Program-made: the position numbers and the translations under genes | The notes under the pieces: model-generated | Database searches by the model: none | Told to the model about the DNA's origin: nothing | What the model saw: only the letters and a program-made list of their open reading frames with translations | In this document: positions 1 through 8,817 of the stretch, piece by piece | Position numbering within the stretch: the stretch's first letter is position 1 | How the letters are laid out: the number at the start of each line of letters is the position of its first letter | NCBI GenBank assembly: GCA_902796505.1 | Contig: CADBPA010000009.1 | Location: 1 to 13,680 of the forward strand | DNA from: an uncultured Ruminococcus sp. | GTDB taxonomy: Bacteria; Bacillota; Clostridia; Oscillospirales; CAG-272 | Length of the DNA stretch: 13,680 bases | Direction of reading: 5' to 3'

Positions 1-413
1 GATCCGAGGTGCGACTGAATGCGCATCGACACTTCCGGCCCCATAAAGATACGCTTGCCGTCGAAATGCGAGTTGAAGGCGACGCCCTCTTCGGTGATCT
101 TGCGCAGTTTTGCCAGCGAAAAGACCTGAAAACCGCCCGAATCGGTCAGGATCGGCCGATCCCAGTTGAAAAACTTGTGCAGGCCGCCCATTTTGTAGAT
201 CAGATCGTCTCCGGGGCGGATATGCAGGTGGTAGGTGTTGGATAGCTCGACCTGACAGCCGAGCGCGTAAAGGTCCTCAGTGGAAACGCCGCCCTTGATC
301 GCCGCAGAAGTGCCGACGTTCATGAACACCGGTGTTTCCACCGTTCCGTGGACGGTTTCAAAACGGCCTCTGCGGGCTTTGCCTTCGGTTTTGAGCAGAG
401 TGAATTTTCCCAT
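1..413 (-). CDS. tgt: Queuine/preQ1 tRNA-ribosyltransferase, N-terminal part (cut by window edge)
   Basis: Tgt exchanges guanine 34 in the anticodon of Asp, Asn, His and Tyr tRNAs for preQ1 in bacteria, a step of queuosine synthesis in the cytoplasm. Only the first 137 codons are present. Seen: an opening typical of the family (ETPVFMNVGTSAAIKGG, residues 26-42, where many homologues read MPVGT), SNTYHLHIRPG near 58-68, and the signature LTDSGGFQVFSL at 89-100, whose Asp91 corresponds to the conserved active-site Asp of the family. The nucleophilic Asp and the zinc ligands would lie beyond the window. ATG at 413 is preceded by AAGGA with a 7-nt spacer. The gene lies only 14 bp behind the mutL stop, so it is probably the last visible gene of the same operon. 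In many bacteria miaA follows mutL; here it is tgt. Confidence 0.95.
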   Translation of the reverse strand, partial: MGKFTLLKTEGKARRGRFETVHGTVETPVFMNVGTSAAIKGGVSTEDLYALGCQVELSNTYHLHIRPGDDLIYKMGGLHKFFNWDRPILTDSGGFQVFSLAKLRKITEEGVAFNSHFDGKRIFMGPEVSMRIQSHLG

Positions 414-427
414 TCTCTTTTCCTTCT

Positions 428-2356
428 TTATTTAATACGGTCAAACTGGCGGTCCAGCTCCCGTTTCGTGATCTTATAGGCGACCGGTCTGCCGTGCGGA
501 CAAACCGTGATATCCGGCAGCAGAAGAATCTGCCCGACCAGCCATTCGATGACCGCCGGATCGTATACCCTTCCGCCTTTGATCGCCGCTTTGCAGGCGA
601 TCTGATAGAGAGCGCGCTCACGGCGGAGCTGTTCGGTATTCTGCGGATTCCCTCTGCCGGCGTCGAGCTCGTCGAGCATCTGCAGGAACAGTCCTTCGGC
701 GTCCTCCGCGGAGATCAGATCCGGGATCGCAGTAATGTCCGCCGAGCGATCGCCGAGCGAGAAGGAATATCCGACCGAGCGCAGCTCGTCGCCGTAGTCG
801 CTCGCCATGGCGGATTCCTCGGGAGAAAGCAGAACGGTGATCGGCAAAAGAAGTTCCTGCGATGCGATTCTGCCGTCTTTTTTCCTGTCGCTTTTGATTT
901 TTTCAAACAAAACTCGCTCATGCGCCGCGTGCTTATCCAGGACAAGGACGTGATCCTCCAGCTCGACGAACACGTAGGTGTCGAAGGCTTCGCCGATGAT
1001 GCGGTGCGCCGGGATCTCAGGCTGCTCCCCTGCCGGGATCGCCGGTTCGGAAGGCGCTGCCGGCGACGCCGTTTTTTCCGCGCGCTCTTCTTCCGTCCTT
1101 GCGATATCGGCGTATCGCGCGAGGAGTTCGAGCGAGTCCTTCGGCGTCATATTCGCCCCGGACGCCGGCTTCTGCGCGCCGCCCTCTTCTCTGTGCGGTG
1201 CGGAAAAAGAAGGCTCTTTGGGAAAAGCTTTTCTTTCCGCGCCGACGGTCGGCGCGCGCATCGAGATCTGCTCGCCTCTCGTATCGGCTCCGATCGGAAC
1301 GAACGCGCCGATGGGATTCTCCCGGGCGGGATCTTTCTTTGCCCCGATCTGAAGATCCGGGCGATATTCGGCGCCCTGAAGAGCGTTTTTCACGGCGTGG
1401 AAGGTGATCTCAAATACCTTTCTTTCGTCCGAGAATTTCACTTCGAGCTTCGCCGGATGAACGTTGACGTCCACCGCGCCGGGATTCATATCGAGAAACA
1501 GCACGCAGACCGGGAAGCATTCGGGCGCCATATAGGAGGTGAACGCCTGCTCGATCGCCGCCTGCGCGGTAAGGCTCTTGACGTAACGGCCGTTGATGAA
1601 AAGATTTTCGCCGTTGCGGTTCTTGCGGTTGTTATCGCTGCGGCCGATATAGCCGGAGATGCGGATGCCGTCCCCCACGCCGTCCACCGCGATCATTTTT
1701 GAGGCGAAGGGTTTGCCGTAGATCGCGCGGATGGTCGAAAGCAGGTCGCCGTTGCCGGGCGTGCGGAAGCGCTCTTCCCCGTCGATCAGCAGCTGCATCG
1801 AGATCTCCGGCCGCGAGAGCGCGATCTTCTCGACCAGCGCCGCGACGTTCATCGCTTCGGTCGAATCCTTTTTCAGGAATTTTCTTCTCGCCGGTACGTT
1901 GTAAAAAAGATTTTCCACGACGACGGTCGTTCCGTCCGCCGTTCCGACGTCCGAGAGATCGACGATCTTGCCGCCTTCCGCGACGAGCATCGAGCCGACC
2001 TCCGCCTCTTTCGTTTTGGTGATGATCGTGACCATCGAAACCGAGCTGATCGCCGCGAGCGCCTCGCCGCGGAAACCGAGCGTCATAATGGAAGAGAGAT
2101 CGTCCTTGTCGCGGATCTTGCTGGTCGCGTGGCGCTTGAGCGAGACCGGGAGATCCTCCCGATCCATGCCGCATCCGTCATCCGAAACGCGGATCAGGGA
2201 AACGCCGCCGTGCTTGATCTCCGCGACGATGTTATGCGCCCCGGCGTCGATCGAATTTTCGATCAGCTCCTTCAGCACCGACGACGGCCGCTCCACGACT
2301 TCGCCGGCGGCGATCAGGTTGGCGATCTCAAAACTGAGAACGTTGATATTTCCCAT
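428..2356 (-). CDS. mutL: DNA mismatch repair protein MutL (GHKL ATPase with endonuclease-type C-terminus)
   Basis: MutL couples mismatch recognition by MutS to strand excision. The 642-residue product has the usual length. The N-terminal GHKL ATPase shows LKELIENSIDAGA (28-40, catalytic Glu30), DDGCGM (59-64), TLGFRGEAL (92-100) and FYNVPARRKFLKK (151-163). A transducer region with VDVNVHPAKLEVKF (295-308) follows. A variable Pro/Ala/Glu-rich linker runs about 330-450. The C-terminal dimerisation domain carries DKHAAHE...E (474-485), ACKAAIKGG (587-595) and CPHGRP (619-624), the metal-binding motifs of nicking MutL proteins from bacteria without MutH. SQELLLP (499-505) resembles the beta-clamp-binding motif. 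The usual DQHA reads DKHA here. The start has an ideal GGAGG 5 nt upstream that abuts the mutS stop, so the two are likely translationally coupled. Confidence 0.97.
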   Translation of the reverse strand: MGNINVLSFEIANLIAAGEVVERPSSVLKELIENSIDAGAHNIVAEIKHGGVSLIRVSDDGCGMDREDLPVSLKRHATSKIRDKDDLSSIMTLGFRGEALAAISSVSMVTIITKTKEAEVGSMLVAEGGKIVDLSDVGTADGTTVVVENLFYNVPARRKFLKKDSTEAMNVAALVEKIALSRPEISMQLLIDGEERFRTPGNGDLLSTIRAIYGKPFASKMIAVDGVGDGIRISGYIGRSDNNRKNRNGENLFINGRYVKSLTAQAAIEQAFTSYMAPECFPVCVLFLDMNPGAVDVNVHPAKLEVKFSDERKVFEITFHAVKNALQGAEYRPDLQIGAKKDPARENPIGAFVPIGADTRGEQISMRAPTVGAERKAFPKEPSFSAPHREEGGAQKPASGANMTPKDSLELLARYADIARTEEERAEKTASPAAPSEPAIPAGEQPEIPAHRIIGEAFDTYVFVELEDHVLVLDKHAAHERVLFEKIKSDRKKDGRIASQELLLPITVLLSPEESAMASDYGDELRSVGYSFSLGDRSADITAIPDLISAEDAEGLFLQMLDELDAGRGNPQNTEQLRRERALYQIACKAAIKGGRVYDPAVIEWLVGQILLLPDITVCPHGRPVAYKITKRELDRQFDRIK

Positions 2357-2369
2357 AGATTCCTCCTCA
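2357..2369 (-). promoter_or_regulatory. mutL ribosome binding site overlapping the mutS stop
   Basis: Read on the minus strand the junction is TGAGGAGGAATCTATG. The mutS stop TGA (2369-2367) runs straight into GGAGG (2366-2362), 5 nt before the mutL ATG at 2356. This arrangement favours translational coupling, which would keep MutS and MutL synthesis linked. It also fixes the mutL start. Confidence 0.85.
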
Positions 2370-4994
2370 TTCGAGCATTTTCTTCAGGGTGAACACGAGA
2401 TTCATCGCCTCGATCGGCGTCATGGTATTGAGATCGGCGGCGCGCAGTTTTTCGGCGACTTCGCCGTCTTTGGACGCGGTAAGCGCCGAGAGAAGATCGT
2501 ATTCCTCCCGTTTTGCCGGCGCGGCGGGCGCGGACGCGGCTTTTCCCGCCTCGATCTGTTCGAGAAGCGTTCTCGCGCGGCGGACGACCTCGGAGGGGAC
2601 GCCGGCGAGCTTTGCGACTTCGATTCCGTAGGAATCGTCGGTTCCGCCGCGGACGATCTTACGCAGGAAGATGATCCCTCCGTCCTTTTTCTTCGCGGCG
2701 ATATTGTAATTGACGATGCCGGGATATTCTCCCTCCATCGAAACCATCTCGTGATAATGGGTGGCGAAAAGCGTTTTCGCGCCGATCTTCGGAGAATGCG
2801 TGTATTCCACCACCGCGCGGGCGATCGCCATGCCGTCGTAGGTGCTCGTTCCGCGTCCGACCTCGTCGTAGATGATCAGCGAACGCTTCGTCGCATTTTT
2901 CAGGATGAACGCCACCTCGCTCATTTCGAGCATAAAGGTGGACTGCCCGGAGGCGAGATCGTCCGACGCGCCGACTCTCGTGAACACCTTGTCGATCACG
3001 CCGATGCGCGCCTCTTTCGCCGGGACGAAGGAGCCGATCTGCGCCATGATGACGATCACGGCGACCTGCCGCATATAGGTGGATTTTCCCGCCATGTTCG
3101 GACCGGTGATGATCATCATCCGGCTGTCTTCGGTATTCAGATGGGTGTCGTTCGGGACGAAATAACTGTCGGTCACGAATTTCTCGACCACGGGATGCCT
3201 GCCGTCGCGGATCTCGATCTCACCCGAAAGATCGACTTCGGGGCAGACGTAGTTGTTCTTCACCGCGACTTCGGCAAAGGCGCGGTACACGTCGAGTTCG
3301 GCGATGAACGCCGCCGCCTCGCGCAGGCGTTCGCGGTTGTCCGAGATCATCCGGCGTAGTCCGGTGAAAAGTTCAAATTCCAGCGCGACGATCTTTTCGT
3401 CGGCGTTCAGCACGTCGTTTTCAAGATCTTTCAGTTCCTGTGTGATATAGCGTTCGCACCCGGTGAGCGTCTGCTTGCGGATATAACGGTCGGGCACCTG
3501 ATCGGTCAGGGACTTGGTGACCTCTATGTAGTAACCGAAAACTTTGTTGTAACCGACCTTGAGCGTTTTGATCCCGGTGGCTTCCCTCTCGCGCCGTTCG
3601 ATGTCGTCCTTCAGCTGGGAGGCGTTTTCCTTGACCGAACGGTAATGATCGAGATCCGGATGGAATCCCTTGCGGATCATACCGCCTTCCCTGACGGTCA
3701 GGGGCGGATCGTCGTCGATCGCGCGGTCGAGAAGATCGGCGATATCGTCGAGCGTATCCATCTTCGAGAGAATTTCGCGGATCGTCCTGCTCGGCAGACG
3801 GGAGATCGCCTCCCGGATCTTCGGCAGGCAGCGCAAAGAGGTGCAGATGGCGCGAAGGTCTTTCGCGTTCGCCGTGCCGTAAACCGATTTCGCGGTCAGC
3901 CGCTCGAGGTCGAAAATGTCCGAAAGGATCTCCGAAAGGTCCTCCTCGGTCTCCCGATCGTTTACAAAATCCCGCACCGCCGCCTGACGGTTTTCGATCT
4001 CCACCGGATTGCGCAGCGGTTTGAGCAGCCAGGAGCGGAGCAGGCGCGCGCCCATCGCGGTTTTCGTCTTATCCAGCACCCAGAGCAGCGATCCCTTCTT
4101 CTCTTTGGTCCGCATCGTCTCGATCAGTTCGAGATTGCGCCGCGTGTTGGCGTCCAGCTCCAGATACTGTCCCTTGGAATAGACGTTCAGTTCCCGGACG
4201 AAGGAGGTTTCGGTCTTCTGCGTCTCTCGGATATACGCGAGCAGCGCGCCGACCGCCATCGACATTTCCGGCTCGGTCAGCCGCTCGGCGTCGTCGGCAT
4301 AGGCGTCTTTGACAAGATAAAGGCTGTTTTCAAAGCGGAACATCGCCTTGTAACTGTCGGTGATCATCGTATGGAACCGCTCCGAAACGAACGTGCAGAG
4401 TTCCACGCAGTCCCCGGCAGACACGTTCAGCATCAGCTCGGAGGGCTGGAACGCCGCCATCTCGTTTTCGATGGAGGACAGCAGCCCCTCCCCTTCGAGA
4501 TAGGTCACCGAGACCTCGCCGGTGGAAATATCGGCGAAAGCGACTGCGGCTCCGGTCATCCCGCTTGTAAAGGCGACCGAGGCGAGGAAATTATTTTTCT
4601 TCTCGTTGAGCAGATCCGAATCGGTGATCGTTCCGGGCGTGACCACGCGGATCACCTCCCGCTTGACAAGGCCGACCGCCGACTTCGGATCCTCCATCTG
4701 CTCGCAGATGGCGACCTTGTGTCCCTTGTCCACGAGTTTGCCGACGTAAACGTCATATTTATGGAAAGGAACGCCGCACATCGCCGCGCGCTTTCCGTCT
4801 CCGCAGTCGCGCCCCGTCAGCGTCAGACCGAGTTCCTTCGACACGACGACGGCGTCGTCGAAAAAGCATTCGTAAAAATCGCCGAGCCGGTACATCAGAA
4901 TGAAATCTTCGTACTGATCCTTGACGAGCATATACTGCTCCATCATCGGAGAAAGCTTTCCGGCGTCGGCACGCCTCATAATGGTTTCTGCCAT
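2367..4994 (-). CDS. mutS: DNA mismatch repair protein MutS
   Basis: MutS binds mismatches and small loops and uses ATP to become a sliding clamp that recruits MutL. The 875-residue product is of normal bacterial MutS1 length and lacks the C-terminal Smr nuclease of MutS2. Seen: mismatch-wedging GDFYECF with F40-Y41-E42; connector, core and clamp domains roughly 125-590; Walker A GPNMAGKST (631-639); the signature FTRVGASDDLASGQSTFMLEM (671-691) of the ATPase; Walker B IIYDEVGRGTSTYDG (707-721); and the switch ATHYHE (744-749). A clear QLSFF-like beta-clamp motif as in B. subtilis is not obvious near the C-terminus; KREEYDLLSAL sits in about that place. The ATG at 4994 has only a weak G-rich ribosome site, but it gives the expected N-terminus before SPMMEQY. 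It lies 42 bp after the ymcA-like gene and 10 bp before mutL. Confidence 0.98.
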   Translation of the reverse strand: MAETIMRRADAGKLSPMMEQYMLVKDQYEDFILMYRLGDFYECFFDDAVVVSKELGLTLTGRDCGDGKRAAMCGVPFHKYDVYVGKLVDKGHKVAICEQMEDPKSAVGLVKREVIRVVTPGTITDSDLLNEKKNNFLASVAFTSGMTGAAVAFADISTGEVSVTYLEGEGLLSSIENEMAAFQPSELMLNVSAGDCVELCTFVSERFHTMITDSYKAMFRFENSLYLVKDAYADDAERLTEPEMSMAVGALLAYIRETQKTETSFVRELNVYSKGQYLELDANTRRNLELIETMRTKEKKGSLLWVLDKTKTAMGARLLRSWLLKPLRNPVEIENRQAAVRDFVNDRETEEDLSEILSDIFDLERLTAKSVYGTANAKDLRAICTSLRCLPKIREAISRLPSRTIREILSKMDTLDDIADLLDRAIDDDPPLTVREGGMIRKGFHPDLDHYRSVKENASQLKDDIERREREATGIKTLKVGYNKVFGYYIEVTKSLTDQVPDRYIRKQTLTGCERYITQELKDLENDVLNADEKIVALEFELFTGLRRMISDNRERLREAAAFIAELDVYRAFAEVAVKNNYVCPEVDLSGEIEIRDGRHPVVEKFVTDSYFVPNDTHLNTEDSRMMIITGPNMAGKSTYMRQVAVIVIMAQIGSFVPAKEARIGVIDKVFTRVGASDDLASGQSTFMLEMSEVAFILKNATKRSLIIYDEVGRGTSTYDGMAIARAVVEYTHSPKIGAKTLFATHYHEMVSMEGEYPGIVNYNIAAKKKDGGIIFLRKIVRGGTDDSYGIEVAKLAGVPSEVVRRARTLLEQIEAGKAASAPAAPAKREEYDLLSALTASKDGEVAEKLRAADLNTMTPIEAMNLVFTLKKMLE

Positions 4995-5036
4995 AGGTTC
5001 AACCCCCGCTTTGGATAAAATCTTCGGTCTCCCGGA

Positions 5037-5435
5037 TCAATGCGAGCAGCCGGAGCAGGTCGAGCAATCGTGCGTGCAGGCCTCCGGGCGTTCTCCGGTG
5101 ATGCAGAAGCGGATCTCGGCGTTGACCTCCGCCATCAGATTGTTCACCGTTTTCTGCGCCGCCGAAAAGGCGATATAATGCGGATTTCTGCAGATCTCGC
5201 CGGTCAGCTCCTCGATGCGTGCGCGAAGGTCGGCGATGGCGCGCTCGTCCGCCTCCGCCGGATCCTTGGTGAATTCCTCTCCGAGCAGCTTGCGGTCGGT
5301 CTCATATTCCGCCATCAGTTTCTGAAGCTCCAGATCGCGGTCAAAAAGTTCCTTCGCCTCCGAAAGGATCTGCATTTCGTCGCTTTTTGCGATCTGCTCT
5401 CCGAGGGCGTGTGCGAGTTCGATGATTTTCGTCAT
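5037..5435 (-). CDS. ymcA: YmcA/YlbF (RicA/RicF) family protein with C-terminal cysteine cluster
   Basis: This 132-residue, mostly alpha-helical, charged protein matches the Com_YlbF family by its AHALGEQIAKSDE start and the later NPHYIAFSAAQ...N segment. In B. subtilis RicA(YmcA), RicF(YlbF) and RicT(YaaT) form a complex that carries [4Fe-4S] clusters and steers RNase Y mRNA processing, with effects on competence, biofilm and sporulation. The last 13 residues, CTHDCSTCSGCSH, give four cysteines spaced C-x3-C-x2-C-x2-C, with another at FC in EIRFCITGER. This fits an iron-sulfur ligand set. The gene lies between miaB and mutS, the position of ymcA in B. subtilis, so I prefer RicA/YmcA over RicF/YlbF. 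ATG at 5435 is preceded by AGGAT, 19 bp after miaB. The exact paralogue name is inferred from synteny. Confidence 0.85.
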   Translation of the reverse strand: MTKIIELAHALGEQIAKSDEMQILSEAKELFDRDLELQKLMAEYETDRKLLGEEFTKDPAEADERAIADLRARIEELTGEICRNPHYIAFSAAQKTVNNLMAEVNAEIRFCITGERPEACTHDCSTCSGCSH

Positions 5436-5454
5436 TTGGATATCCTGTCTTTCT

Positions 5455-6846
5455 TTAATTTCGTTTTTCTTCTTCGCCGTAGAGGACGAATGCGCCTGCG
5501 CGATCGACTTTCACATCGGCAAACCTGCCGACGCGGGGATCGTGCGAGGTAAAATGGATGAGTTTATTCTCCGGCGTTCTGCCGGTCAGGAGGATCTTTC
5601 CGTCCTCCTCTTTCGCCTCGTCGGTCAGCACGCGGAGCACCCGCCCGACGTACGGCTGATTCTTTTCGTACGAGATCTTTCCCGAAACGTCCAGCAGATA
5701 TGCCATCCGCTCGTTCATCGCGGCGCGGGGGACGGTGTTCTCCATTTTCGCCGCGCGCGTTCCCTCTCTGGGGGAAAAGAGGAAGGAATAGACCATATCG
5801 AAGCGCACCCGTTCGAGGATCTTCATCGTGTCGGCAAAATCCTCGTCCTCCTCGCCCGGAAATCCGATGATGATATCCGAGGAGAGCGCGATGCCGGGGA
5901 CGGCGGCGCGGAGCTTGTCCACGGTGTCGAGATACTTTGCCGTGTCGTAGGTGCGGTGCATGGCTTTCAGGATCCTGTCGCTGCCCGATTGGAGCGGCAG
6001 GTGGAAATACGGCGCGATTTTGATCGGGTTCTTCGCCATCACGGCGATCAGCCGGTCCGAAACGTCCTTCGGATGGCTCGTCATAAAACGGATGATGAAA
6101 TCTCCGTCGATCGCGGCGATCTGTTCGAGCAGGCCGGCAAAATCCACGTCGGACGCATAGGAATTGACGTTCTGACCGAGAAGGGTGATCTCCCGGCAGC
6201 CCGAAGCGACAAGCTCGCGGCACTCGGCGAGGACGTCCGAGGAAGCCCGGCTGCGCTCCCTGCCGCGCACGTAGGGGACGATGCAGTAGGAGCAGAAATT
6301 GTTGCAGCCGTACATGATCGATACCCAGGCTCTGTGCGAATGGCGGCGGACCGCGCCGATCCCTTCCACCACGTCGCCCTCATCCTCGCCGAGCAGGAAG
6401 GTGCGCTTGCCCTCCTCCATCGCGTGCAGGACGAGGACCGGGAATTTATGGAGCATATTCGGCTCTAAGGTAAAGTTCAGAAAATGGAAATGCGTTTTTA
6501 AGGACGCCACCGTCGAAGGCTCCGCCGCCATACAGCCGCAGAGGGCGATGATCGTATCCGGATGCTCCTGCTTGTAGGCCTTGAAATTGCCGAGGATCGA
6601 GGTCGCTTTCAGCTCGGCGTGGCGGCGGACGGCGCAGGTATTCAGCACGATCAGGGAGGCCTCGTAGGGATCGTCGGTCACGCCGTAGCCCATATCCACG
6701 GCGATCTTGCGGATCTTTTCGCTGTCGGCTTCGTTCTGCTGGCAGCCGAAGGTGATCACGCAGGCGAGCGGTTTTCTGTCCGCAAGCAGTTCTCTGACGC
6801 GCAGGGCGGCAGAGGAATAATCGGTTTCGTTCAATCGTTTGATCAT
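5455..6846 (-). CDS. miaB: tRNA-2-methylthio-N6-dimethylallyladenosine synthase MiaB (radical SAM)
   Basis: MiaB adds a methylthio group to i6A37 of tRNAs reading codons that start with U, using two [4Fe-4S] clusters and SAM. The 463-residue protein has the standard three parts. The N-terminal MTTase domain has cluster cysteines at TFGCQQNEADSE (Cys35), NTCAVR (Cys71) and GCMA (Cys105). The radical SAM domain has IMYGCNNFCSYCIVPYVRGRE, with the CxxxCxxC cysteines 181, 185 and 188, followed by LLGQNVNSY and HLPLQSGSD. A C-terminal TRAM-type domain starts at about residue 390. The CIVPYVRGRERSR stretch points to MiaB rather than MtaB or RimO. It starts 12 bp after the GH36 gene with only a weak GA-rich ribosome site. 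Its substrate i6A37 needs MiaA, which is not in this window. Confidence 0.96.
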   Translation of the reverse strand: MIKRLNETDYSSAALRVRELLADRKPLACVITFGCQQNEADSEKIRKIAVDMGYGVTDDPYEASLIVLNTCAVRRHAELKATSILGNFKAYKQEHPDTIIALCGCMAAEPSTVASLKTHFHFLNFTLEPNMLHKFPVLVLHAMEEGKRTFLLGEDEGDVVEGIGAVRRHSHRAWVSIMYGCNNFCSYCIVPYVRGRERSRASSDVLAECRELVASGCREITLLGQNVNSYASDVDFAGLLEQIAAIDGDFIIRFMTSHPKDVSDRLIAVMAKNPIKIAPYFHLPLQSGSDRILKAMHRTYDTAKYLDTVDKLRAAVPGIALSSDIIIGFPGEEDEDFADTMKILERVRFDMVYSFLFSPREGTRAAKMENTVPRAAMNERMAYLLDVSGKISYEKNQPYVGRVLRVLTDEAKEEDGKILLTGRTPENKLIHFTSHDPRVGRFADVKVDRAGAFVLYGEEEKRN

Positions 6847-6858
6847 ATTCTGTCTCTT

Positions 6859-8817
6859 TCAGATCGTCTGATATTCGATCACGCGGTCGTCGGGGGAGGC
6901 GTCGATCTCATAGAGATCTCCGCGCCGTACCGCGCAAAGTTCCCGTCCGCGCGAGAAAAAGCGCAGGGGGAGCGGCGAGAAGATCGCCGTCGGTCCGCCT
7001 TCGGCAAGGGTGACGCAACCTTCCTCTTCTTTGAGGATCGCCGCGCGGGAGTTGAATTTATCGGTCCGCCCGACGGCGACCGGTTTCCCGTGATAAGGGA
7101 TCAGGGAAAAATAACGGAGATCCTTCCCGGAAAGCAGGGTAAAGGGGTGACGGTCGCCCGATCGGATCCTCTCACAGGTCCTGCCGAAATATTCATAGAG
7201 AAGATATTCGCCGTCCGGCAGATCGGCGTCCTCCGGCGAAACGCTGCCGGAAACCGGCGCGCCGTCCTCCGAGAGATCGAACGCGGCGACAACGGCGGCG
7301 TCGCCGATGCGGTTGCGGATCTTGAAGGGCTTTCCCGATCCCGTCGGATCGGAAAGCAGGCAGTCCTCGGTCGGAACGGCGGAATCGTCGCACCGCAGGA
7401 TCCTTCCGTCCCGAAAGATGAGCGGCGTAAGAACGCCGGCGACCGTGCGGCCGAGCTTGTCCGAAAGATAGATCGGGCCGCCGCTTACCGCATGGCAGAG
7501 CGCGTTCTTTTCGGCTTGGCCGTCGTCCGTCCAGAACATGTCCCAGTCGTTGACGTAGAAGCGCCCCTGCAGAAGCCCGTTGAAGGAGCATTCGAGAATA
7601 TTCTTGGCAAACCACGCACAGGATTCGGGAATGAAATCGTCCGAGCAGCGGCTGACCGCCGAGCGGGGGCGGTGAAACATACATTCGGTCCCCATGCCCA
7701 TGCAGTTGATCATCCGGCCGTCGAAATAGCGGAAAACGGCGGAGTCGATCGCGGTCTGCATATTTTTCGCGCTCTCCCCGATCGGGAAGAGACCTTCGTA
7801 ACTTTTATGGAAGGACTGATTGTCGATCTTGACGAAATCGCATCCGAAATCCTTTGCCGCGCGGCAGAAGGCATCGAAATAGCGCCCGGCGCCGTCCGGC
7901 GAGGGATCGGGGAAAATGCGACCGTCCGGGAGCGTAACGGTGTTCCCTTCCTGCATTTTCGCGGCGGGAGAATCCGGCAGAAGCCCCGACCAGTACCCGG
8001 TCGTCGGAAACCACAGCCCGACGTGGGGAATGCCGGCGCGCCGCAGATCCGAGACCGCCTTTTTCATTCCTTCGGGAAACCGTTTGGGATCGCCCTCGAA
8101 GGCGTTCATGCGGCTCTGGTGCATCGCGCGCACCATCGGAGCGAATCCGATATCCTCCGGCAGATCGTTGAGCCCGGGAATATCCGCCCACATATCGTCG
8201 AGGATCGCAAAGCCGATCGGGACCTTCTTTTCGGAAAACTCCCGCGCTTTTGCGAGCAGACCGGCGTGCGAGACGCGGATCTGAAACGCGTCCCAGGAGC
8301 ACCAGCCGAGGTAGGAGAAGATTTCGGGATATTCCCGATCGGCACGCAGCCGGAGTTCGCCGCCGGAAAGCCGGCAGACCACAGCTGAGCATTCCTCCAT
8401 CAGGGGAAGCGCCCGGTCGCCTTCTCCGATCAGGAAGAAGGGCTGATCCGAAAGGTCGCGTTCGGCAACGCCGGAGAAAAGGTAGATCTCCACGCCGCCC
8501 GGCGCGCCGCGCATCGCCGCCTTGCATCGGTCGCCCGAAAGCGGCAGAATGCAGACGTACCGCCCCTCCGCACGGAAAAGAAGCGCCGCGCAAAGGTCGG
8601 GCAGCTCGGAAAAGTCTTCGCCGAAAAAGGGCTTCATCCAGTGCGGGCTGTGCGAGCAAAGCGCCGTAAAAGGCGTATCGGCAAGCGGCAGAAAGACCGA
8701 AGCGGCGCAGGAGGCGGAGCGGTCTCCCTCGGCGCGGTCAAGCGTATAAAGGGATATTCTGCCTTGTTTTATGATCGATATTTTTATATTTTTGTCAAAT
8801 TCTATTGTCGTTTTCAT
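6859..8817 (-). CDS. GH36-type alpha-galactosidase / raffinose-synthase (Sip1)-like glycosidase, cytosolic
   Basis: The 652-residue protein resembles the raffinose synthase/Sip1 branch of glycoside hydrolase family 36, which cleaves or transfers alpha-galactosyl groups. Seen: a beta-rich N-terminal part (1-165); then a barrel with YLGWCSWDAFQ (169-179), GFAILDDMWAD (202-212), FVKIDNQS (328-335; Asp332 is the likely nucleophile), SRCSDDFIP (389-397; an SDDF-type motif seen in raffinose synthases and probably holding the acid/base) and VNDWDMFW (422-429); then a C-terminal beta domain. There is no signal peptide or membrane segment, so it should act on sugars already imported. Its ATG lies inside the last codons of dxs (23-bp overlap) and miaB follows after 12 bp. 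Substrate is uncertain: raffinose-type alpha-galactosides are most likely, but this branch is poorly characterised in bacteria and other alpha-glycosides are possible. Confidence 0.82.
   Translation of the reverse strand: MKTTIEFDKNIKISIIKQGRISLYTLDRAEGDRSASCAASVFLPLADTPFTALCSHSPHWMKPFFGEDFSELPDLCAALLFRAEGRYVCILPLSGDRCKAAMRGAPGGVEIYLFSGVAERDLSDQPFFLIGEGDRALPLMEECSAVVCRLSGGELRLRADREYPEIFSYLGWCSWDAFQIRVSHAGLLAKAREFSEKKVPIGFAILDDMWADIPGLNDLPEDIGFAPMVRAMHQSRMNAFEGDPKRFPEGMKKAVSDLRRAGIPHVGLWFPTTGYWSGLLPDSPAAKMQEGNTVTLPDGRIFPDPSPDGAGRYFDAFCRAAKDFGCDFVKIDNQSFHKSYEGLFPIGESAKNMQTAIDSAVFRYFDGRMINCMGMGTECMFHRPRSAVSRCSDDFIPESCAWFAKNILECSFNGLLQGRFYVNDWDMFWTDDGQAEKNALCHAVSGGPIYLSDKLGRTVAGVLTPLIFRDGRILRCDDSAVPTEDCLLSDPTGSGKPFKIRNRIGDAAVVAAFDLSEDGAPVSGSVSPEDADLPDGEYLLYEYFGRTCERIRSGDRHPFTLLSGKDLRYFSLIPYHGKPVAVGRTDKFNSRAAILKEEEGCVTLAEGGPTAIFSPLPLRFFSRGRELCAVRRGDLYEIDASPDDRVIEYQTI

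Noticed and set aside
1968..5018. Long plus-strand open frames (1968-3359 and 3645-5018) opposite mutL/mutS
   Set aside because: The minus strand holds every MutS and MutL motif here. The antisense products are low-complexity His/Arg/Asp-rich sequences without domains.
6562..8388. A 608-codon open frame on the plus strand opposite miaB and the GH36 gene
   Set aside because: It spans two real minus-strand genes, shows no family motifs and has no ribosome site; a shadow of codon bias.
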